Assembly (NCBI GenBank): GCA_910574835.1
Contig: CAJTDE010000005.1
Location: 62,001-126,000, forward strand
Source: Clostridia bacterium
Lineage (GTDB): Bacteria; Bacillota; Clostridia; Lachnospirales; Lachnospiraceae
Direction of reading: 5' to 3'
Length of the DNA: 64,000 nt
Shown here: in pieces, positions 59,801 through 64,000 of the stretch
How the letters are laid out: every line of letters starts with the position of its first letter
How positions within the stretch are numbered: the first letter of the stretch is position 1
Translations under genes and position numbers: made by a program
The notes under the pieces: model-generated
Seen by the model: the letters and a program-made list of their open reading frames with translations, nothing else
Told to the model about the DNA's origin: nothing
Databases searched by the model: none

Positions 59801-62800
59801 TACCGAAACAGGAAGAGAAGCAGGAACAGGAATAGGCGCTGGCACGGAAGCCGGAATCGGAGCGTACATAGGAGCCGGGAAGGGAAAGAGCGTCAGCCGC
59901 ACGACCCGGTACGCTTATGATGCCAACAGGAACCTTCTTGCTGAAACGGATCCGATGAACCAGGTTCGCCTCTATACTTACGACAACCGGAACCGTCTGA
60001 CCCAGACAGTCAGCGCAGGAGGGCGTAAGGAGCAGTATGATTATGATCAGGACAGCCGCCTGACCGGAATCACGGATGCCTTGGGGAACAAGACGCGCCT
60101 GTCTTACGACGGCAACGACAATCTTACAAGCCTGACGGACGGGGAAGGCCGGAGCATCACTTATACCTACGACCCGGCGGATCAGCTGATTGAGGCTGCG
60201 GAGGAAGGAGCTGCCGCCAGATATACTTATGATTCCGTAGGAAATGTAAGCTCCGTAACGAACGGAAACGGCCTTACCACAAGCTATACCTACGATCTGG
60301 CAGGCCGTCTTACCGGCCGCACGAATCCCCTTGGGGAAACGGAAAGCTACGCTTATGATTTAAACGACTGCCTGGAGACATTTACCCGGGGAGACGGGAG
60401 CGCCATTACATATGATTATGATAAATTAAACCAGCTTGTTAATGTGGATTACAGCGGTACGGAAGAAGACGCTTCCCAGGTGCTCTATGCCTACGACCCG
60501 GAAGGCCGCCGGATTTCTATGGAGGATTTGACGGGAACAAGCGCTTATGCTTACGATGAGGCGGGACGAATAAAGAGCGTTACGGATGGAAGAGGGAACA
60601 CAGTTTCCTACGAATATGACGCCTTCGGGAATCTGTCCGCCCTTATTTATCCGGACGGCGGCAGAGTGTCCTATACCTATGACCTTTTGGACCGCTTGAC
60701 GGAGGTAAGGGATCGGCAGGGAGGAATTACTTCCTATACCTACGATCCGGACGGACTGCTTCTTGAGGTGAAGCGTCCCAACGGGACGAAATCCATCCTC
60801 ACGTATGACGGAGCCGGACAGATCGAGACCATCAAAAACCTGGACAAGGGAGGAGCGGAGCTGTCCTTCTATCGCTATGCCTACGACCATTCCGGCTTTA
60901 TCACAGGGGAAGAAGTAAGGCAGAGGGTGGAAGGGAAAACAGAGTTTTTCACGAATACATATACGTATGACAATCGGGGACAGCTTGTCTTGGTGTCCAC
61001 TTTAAAGGAGGGAAAGACCAGCGAATTACGTTACACCTACGATAAAGCAGGCAACCGGATCAGCGTGGAGAAGAACGAGGACACGGTCCGTGCTTATCTG
61101 GAAGAGTACGCTTACGATAAAGCGGATCGGCCGGCAAGCCGGACAGTAAGCGGAAACCGGGAGAATCCGGCACTGAATGGAACCACCGCTTTCACGTATG
61201 ATAAGAACGGAAATCTGATTCGGGAAATCGGTCCGGACGAACGGGTCACCACCTACGCCTATGATGTGGAGAACCGGTTAAAAGCCGTTATGGAAGGAGA
61301 GCGTCTGTTAATGGCGGCCCTCTATGATGGAGACGGGAACCGGGTATTTCGGATGGAGTACGGCGGCAGGACCGGAGGCGGTTCCGTAAGCGGAGCAGAA
61401 AAAGAAGAGAACACCACCTCGATCACGGAGGAAATAGAAAGGGAAGCAGGCAGAAGCGGCTCGCCCTTAATTCCCCATGCCTGGGAAACGGAGGAGGAGC
61501 AGGAAGAGGTCACGGAGACAAGGAACAACATCTTTTGGTATGGCTTTGGTCAGGGATTGATCCAGGGACTTACCACCGTGCCCGGTTACTTAAGCCGGTG
61601 GCTCCATGAGCATTGGGAGTATATTCTTAGGAGAATCGATATCCACAAGGACTACGAGGTCCACACCTTTACGGAAGGAGGGGACGAGGCAAGAAAGCCC
61701 AAGGAGGGGGACACATGGACCACCACCCTTTATGATGAAATTTTTATTCCCTATCAGGTGGGGGAGGCCGCCCGGGAGAACTATGTGGAGACCAGCTATG
61801 TGAATGACGTGAACCGTGCTTATGCGGAGACGTTGATGGAATATCAGGCAGACGGTTCCGCCGCCAGCATCTATGAATATGGGATTCAGCGTTTAAGCTA
61901 TACGGATACGGGAAGCCAAGAGCTGTTCACCTATCTCTATGATGGAAGGGGAAGCGTATCAAACTTAACTTCCCAGTCCGGGGCATCTGTGCTAAGCTAT
62001 GTGTATGATGCTTATGGAATGTCGGAGGCCTACAATAGTACGGATGGCAACAACCCCACGTCCGGCGCAGGAAATCCATACGGTTACAATGGGGAGTACA
62101 CCGATCCGGATACCGGCTTCCAATATCTAAGGAGCCGCTACTACAACAGCCAGACGGGAAGCTTTCTGACGGAGGACACTTATTCGGGAAGCATCTTGGA
62201 ACCCTTAAGCCAGAACCGCTACATCTATACGGGAAACAACCCGGTGAACCTTGCGGATCCCGGCGGCCATGCCTGGATTAGCGGGACTGCGGCAAAGGTA
62301 GCGGCAGCAGCAAAGAAAACGACATCCAAGCCAGGGGCGGTGAAATCCGGTGCGGCAACGGCGGTAAAGAATGCGACAAAGAAAGCAGTAACATCCACAA
62401 AGAATACCGTATCAACAAGCAGTCAGAAGAGCAAGGGAAGTTCGAAACAGAATTTAAGCAAGGGTGTTAAAACGGCATCTACAAAGCAGCAGAAGATCGT
62501 TACAACTTCAAGTAAAAGTTCCGGTTCCTCTTCTGCAAAAAAGAGCTGGGAAAGTGCGGTAGCCGGCAGTATCACGGGAATAGCGGCAAGCGTAGTCAGA
62601 AGGCTTACACCAGGGCATAGTTATATCAACAACAAGCTGTTCACGGCCAGCAGTGCAAAGGAGAGGAAGCTGTGTTCCAATGCAGGAAGGGCGACAGCCG
62701 GTGTTAAGCCTACTACGGCAACGGTAGCGCCAGTAATACCCGGAGTTTTTGAAGGACTGGGTGCTCTGTTGTCAGCCTTGGAAGGAGCCTTGGCCGGAGC

Positions 62801-63560
62801 GGTAGGGGGTGTAGTTGGCAGCGTAATACTACCAGTGGCTTTAGTGGCAGCAGTAGCCGCTTTAGGTATAGGAGCGTATAAATATCTGTCAGAAGAAAAG
62901 GTGGCATTGACACCTACTATTGCTGAGCAGATACTTGAGATGGCAAGGAAGAAGAAAGAAGAACAGGAGACCATTAAAGTCGGGCCTGAGGATTATGATG
63001 TTTTAGATAAAGATGGAAATGTGATTTACAAAGGAGGAGGTGGGAGTCAAAATAATAATGATGATGGAGAGGAAAAGCCAGCCCCGGTAGAGCCTAAGCC
63101 GGAAAGCAGTGGTTCGAGTTCGGAAAATGTTCCGGAGGTGAGTGGAGAAAGTGGCAAGTATTCTGAGGAAGAAATAAAAAATATCTTAGATAATCTAAGG
63201 GGCGATGGATTTAAAAATAATCCTTTAAGGCAAGCATATGAGAATGAGGTTGCTGGATTGAAAGAATATGGGGAGGAGTTGTTGGAAAGTGGAATGTCAG
63301 AAGAACAAGTGGCTAGGACATTGAATAAAGCGAGAAGAGATCTGGGAATTAAATATAAAAATGCAACACCACAACCACTCAGAGACTACATTTATGAAAT
63401 TAATATGAAAAGATATGGAGACATATTAGGTCCTACATATGACTGGTTAGTAAATACAAAAGGGGCTACAAATATAGAGATAATTGATTCATCTTCTCGA
63501 CCGAATTTGGATATTGATAAGTTATTATCGGGATTTGAAGAATGGCTAAGGGGGCAGTAA
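53835..63560 (+). CDS. Secreted RHS/YD-repeat polymorphic toxin (3241 aa)
   Basis: N-terminal signal peptide (1-32, KIRRTAIAALAVILFVSSELSAYG); a DNRLRE-like beta region at about 355-532; a LysM-like peptidoglycan-binding segment at about 663-710 (YDTLPKIADYYGVPLSQLM); then dozens of YD repeats (YTYDALG-x-L type) from about 890 to 2500 that would form the RHS shell. The RHS core ends at about 2812 with RYIYTGNNPVNLADPGGH. The remaining 430 residues are variable: a Lys/Ser/Thr-rich linker, a hydrophobic stretch (about 2968-3022), an acidic linker and a final domain (about 3105-3241, SEEEIKNILDNLRGDG ... EEWLRGQ), which I take as the toxin but do not recognise. WapA-like in design. The start follows a GGGGGAACATAAG motif. 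Confidence 0.93.
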   Translation: MKRSIVRKIRRTAIAALAVILFVSSELSAYGALVPQEGDIPVSQEEKEREVFAYPEPNIYEGEGEPSAKEEYQPEASKEEVPLLAPDLTEEVLPYAEKWEEPIETGMYYKTYQNPDGSFRTVYTAAPNLYEDEEGKECPIDNTLVLEETSASRSAVSAAAELPDEGTAKEQEPSDARAFEGVYVNKANSMRVELPAVMLPEEGRGITIEEGGIRLTMLPEEGDYSHAIAEENALRYNQVFDNIDIQYTVQETGVKEDVILLAPTERNSFSYLLEKDGFNAREENGNVLIIPEGREEPFAVLSAPCMSDASGSESRALFLSLTEEDSAYRITVTADKEWLEDPARVYPVRIDPNTIVLKNELTLITVSSEFPFGTYNAISPVYAGYESSLGLGKCRLFVISDFLYPEIGMEGDGSVTILSASMHLYQTSKLGNGQLACYVIDEGYAFSGAGSWNNLVNLKRHPAGANCVVSSKTGWQTFDITDAVNGWHEGLFESHGLLLIATDETQGVGGFASECDSNSGLRPYYEINWKYKDEVDPNYSLDQTTLTLRPILETGIQGKLNLYGVFADGMATPGAQVIYSLTEDAGKYSGLSTAKSRTEYPNSAGFESAFPKGSTRYRQGISNWQTAVPFTVPEINKVYRIQASAVKDGKTGKAVYSEEFLKYKVTRYDTLPKIADYYGVPLSQLMYDNRVQDMLLVEGNTLLIRNPAKNKNKPYQPAALTDADKAAIDSQLMGRGLHCEFGFEPVNLNTGNFYMEQEDSSVPDYGEALSIIRSYNSRGADYTGAFGAGFSFAYDEQLTRKDDKTLLYRRGDGSTLEFTLQADGTYISPAGYEMLIKPVEEGKGEITNPTTEEQAEEAAKGETVFGTYPVYRYELEEKAENGGTITRSFDSFGLLTRMKDEKGNTVTLTYDAGSLLESITSASGQSYRFEWEDGHICAVIRPDGKKLLYAYNEENELISYTDALGITLRYEYDDGHRMTAWYDGNGDRMVSNEYDVLGRITKQTDGNGGITVFSYQKGQTTAKDALGQETIYLYDAQYRTKEIRYPDGTKESYAYTAGNQTASHTDRLGHTAAYTYDEQGNLLTETRFDGAARSYTYDGDNRLTAQTDYNGAVTAYEYDKKGNLTRMVRPDGSSLVYGYNGKNQLTSIKDPEGNTVTLSYTGVSLTGIRDALGNQAAFAYDAFGNLISMTDPEGNTSRIEYDAEGRKLQEIDALGGVTSYTFDNAGNVLSITEPMENTTSFTYDAGGNPLTAEDPEGNLYTYTYDALNQRLTETLPDKTVIKKEYDSNGNCVLETDGEDNTYTYRYDALGNLLEERDPQGHATVYTYDYRNNQIETRTDALGGVLRLEYDVQGNPVRFTSENGASVAYTYDILGRLIKEENEASGLTTAYAYDKNGSLLSRKDNQGRSWSYTYDASGNLTKQVLPNDGQILYEYDAAGRIVKETDALGHETSQTYDALGRVLSQTNAKGETTSYAYDANGNEITRTDALGHTARTIYDGLNRAAAYVDERGFQTSVTYDGAGNLTSLTDALNGTTSYVHDGRGLSTEVTDALGNLYRNTFNASGSRSRVDAPDGTWISYTYDALGRQTGSADSEGLVKSYAYDICGNLLKVSDNEGRSTKYAYDSSGNLISVTDALGNVTAYTYDAYDQVLSVTDPAGSVTRYTYDSMGNVISATDGAGLTTAYTYDKAGRCIAAEDALHGKQTYAYDALGNLERDTNPLGETNTYTYDALGRVTEILEAGGLCTRYAYDDSGNLIKEIDPNGNETSYEYDALDRLISITEADKSREDYLYDALGNLIKYQDALGNVTSYGYDSVSQMTELVLPEGGVWRYAYNGHGKIIRETDPLGREISYGYSKAGELISRTLADGAEYRYHYDLLGRITGLDAPEGRHLSWEYNGAGDLIRETDAKGNTISYTYDKLHRLLSIINPEGAKTGYGYDMAGNLISVVSPMGTESGFQYDALDRVSQILTPGMPKISYSYDEAGNLAAITETGREAGTGIGAGTEAGIGAYIGAGKGKSVSRTTRYAYDANRNLLAETDPMNQVRLYTYDNRNRLTQTVSAGGRKEQYDYDQDSRLTGITDALGNKTRLSYDGNDNLTSLTDGEGRSITYTYDPADQLIEAAEEGAAARYTYDSVGNVSSVTNGNGLTTSYTYDLAGRLTGRTNPLGETESYAYDLNDCLETFTRGDGSAITYDYDKLNQLVNVDYSGTEEDASQVLYAYDPEGRRISMEDLTGTSAYAYDEAGRIKSVTDGRGNTVSYEYDAFGNLSALIYPDGGRVSYTYDLLDRLTEVRDRQGGITSYTYDPDGLLLEVKRPNGTKSILTYDGAGQIETIKNLDKGGAELSFYRYAYDHSGFITGEEVRQRVEGKTEFFTNTYTYDNRGQLVLVSTLKEGKTSELRYTYDKAGNRISVEKNEDTVRAYLEEYAYDKADRPASRTVSGNRENPALNGTTAFTYDKNGNLIREIGPDERVTTYAYDVENRLKAVMEGERLLMAALYDGDGNRVFRMEYGGRTGGGSVSGAEKEENTTSITEEIEREAGRSGSPLIPHAWETEEEQEEVTETRNNIFWYGFGQGLIQGLTTVPGYLSRWLHEHWEYILRRIDIHKDYEVHTFTEGGDEARKPKEGDTWTTTLYDEIFIPYQVGEAARENYVETSYVNDVNRAYAETLMEYQADGSAASIYEYGIQRLSYTDTGSQELFTYLYDGRGSVSNLTSQSGASVLSYVYDAYGMSEAYNSTDGNNPTSGAGNPYGYNGEYTDPDTGFQYLRSRYYNSQTGSFLTEDTYSGSILEPLSQNRYIYTGNNPVNLADPGGHAWISGTAAKVAAAAKKTTSKPGAVKSGAATAVKNATKKAVTSTKNTVSTSSQKSKGSSKQNLSKGVKTASTKQQKIVTTSSKSSGSSSAKKSWESAVAGSITGIAASVVRRLTPGHSYINNKLFTASSAKERKLCSNAGRATAGVKPTTATVAPVIPGVFEGLGALLSALEGALAGAVGGVVGSVILPVALVAAVAALGIGAYKYLSEEKVALTPTIAEQILEMARKKKEEQETIKVGPEDYDVLDKDGNVIYKGGGGSQNNNDDGEEKPAPVEPKPESSGSSSENVPEVSGESGKYSEEEIKNILDNLRGDGFKNNPLRQAYENEVAGLKEYGEELLESGMSEEQVARTLNKARRDLGIKYKNATPQPLRDYIYEINMKRYGDILGPTYDWLVNTKGATNIEIIDSSSRPNLDIDKLLSGFEEWLRGQ

Positions 63561-63562
63561 AT

Positions 63563-63991
63563 ATGAGTGATACAGAAAATATAATTGAGCTATCAAATAT
63601 AGAAATATATGAATATTGTACACTGAATATAAAGACAGGAGAAAAAGAATATTACAAGACTAAAAAGAAAATATCATATTTTACAGGTTTTTATTATAAA
63701 CATGATGATATTTTTTTTGCATTATATCCTACAGTAAATGGACCTATAATGTATTATGAAGGAAAAGAATATCCATTAAAGAAAGATTTACATATTAGTT
63801 TATTAAAAATGGAAAGGTTAAGGGTATTTTCTATTAAAGAATATAATATTTGTATCAAATATAGTACATCACCATATATCGGATATGATGTATGGTCCGA
63901 GGAGATTGATATCGATCTGTTTTATCAAATTAAACAATTATATAAAAATGATGACTATTACAAAAAATTTACAAAAGATCCATGTCAGTAA
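63563..63991 (+). CDS. Putative immunity protein to the RHS toxin
   Basis: 142 residues from ATG 63563, two bases after the RHS stop (an ATG at 63542 overlaps the toxin gene). The product is rich in Y, K, I and E, with MSDTENIIELSNIEIYEYCTLN, YYKTKKKISYFTGFYYKHDD and CIKYSTSPYIGYDVWSEE; it has no signal peptide or membrane segment. The sequence is much more AT-rich than the rest of the window. I do not recognise the family. Position directly after a toxin C-terminus, small size and foreign composition make immunity the likely role, to be confirmed. Confidence 0.7.
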   Translation: MSDTENIIELSNIEIYEYCTLNIKTGEKEYYKTKKKISYFTGFYYKHDDIFFALYPTVNGPIMYYEGKEYPLKKDLHISLLKMERLRVFSIKEYNICIKYSTSPYIGYDVWSEEIDIDLFYQIKQLYKNDDYYKKFTKDPCQ

Positions 63992-64000
63992 ACCCTATAG

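Noticed and set aside
56500-61330. Regularly repeated DNA suggestive of a CRISPR or tandem repeat array
   Set aside because: These are YD-repeat codons in one continuous open frame of the RHS gene; repeat units vary and have no spacer pattern.

Overview
The window looks like chromosomal DNA of a gut-type Clostridia, most likely Lachnospiraceae. Supporting signs are a sporulation-type SpoIID/LytB fragment, a T-box leader in front of pheST, AgrA/AgrC-like regulators, an RsiV-like sigma/anti-sigma pair, the Smc partners ScpA and ScpB, a rubrerythrin/rubredoxin fusion typical of anaerobes, and strong purine-rich Shine-Dalgarno sites. Base composition is near 50% GC except at the right end. I saw no rRNA, tRNA, CRISPR array, transposase, integrase or phage gene.

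Layout. 1-5.2 kb: end of a SpoIID-like protein, a YihY/BrkB membrane protein and the T-box-controlled pheS-pheT operon. 5.3-7 kb: an HxlR repressor divergent from two tandem flavodoxin-like genes. 7.1-11.6 kb: an AgrA/AgrC-type two-component system followed by a 51-aa membrane protein and a two-gene ABC transporter. 11.8-19.3 kb: single genes (YczE-like membrane protein, Gfo/Idh/MocA oxidoreductase, GNAT acetyltransferase, DUF1349 protein, CorA, QueA, a large AAA-ATPase-like/PD-(D/E)XK protein). 19.4-23.3 kb: an aromatic amino acid operon on the minus strand, aroF-tyrA-aroA. 23.7-35.2 kb: class A PBP, EF-G-like GTPase, metallophosphoesterase-rubrerythrin-rubredoxin fusion, a frameshifted lipoprotein, TraX-like protein, UPF0597 protein, a second phosphoesterase, scpA and scpB. 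35.5-40 kb: a four-gene metabolic operon (SDR, PHP, class II aldolase, zinc-type dehydrogenase) with its own promoter and terminator. 40-44 kb: OmpR-type two-component system, ECF sigma factor with RsiV-like anti-sigma factor and a lipoprotein. 44.5-50 kb: XRE regulator with a membrane protein, and a MacB/FtsX-type ABC exporter. 50-53.8 kb: DUF2971 protein, BlaI/BlaR1-type regulators divergent from a membrane protein. 53.8-64 kb: a 3241-residue secreted RHS/YD-repeat polymorphic toxin followed by a small AT-rich gene that is probably its immunity protein.

The most unusual content lies between the genes. Three families of long, foldable, non-coding repeats occupy many intergenic and intercistronic gaps. 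Family A is a ~170-bp element (six copies, two of them truncated or internally deleted) made of nested inverted repeats, with a final small hairpin that ends just before a ribosome binding site. Family B is a ~105-150-bp element plus isolated tails, whose conserved end (ACGGAACTGGAATAGGAG-like) again runs into the Shine-Dalgarno site of the next gene. Family C is a set of three 200-225-nt single hairpins that keep the same architecture and a few conserved unpaired blocks while their stems differ in sequence but remain paired; one has a perfect 41-bp outer stem. These elements sit inside the pheST, aroF-tyrA-aroA and scpAB units, so they are probably transcribed and may act on RNA stability or translation. 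This is the best candidate for an undescribed system here; the toxin/immunity pair at the right end is the second.
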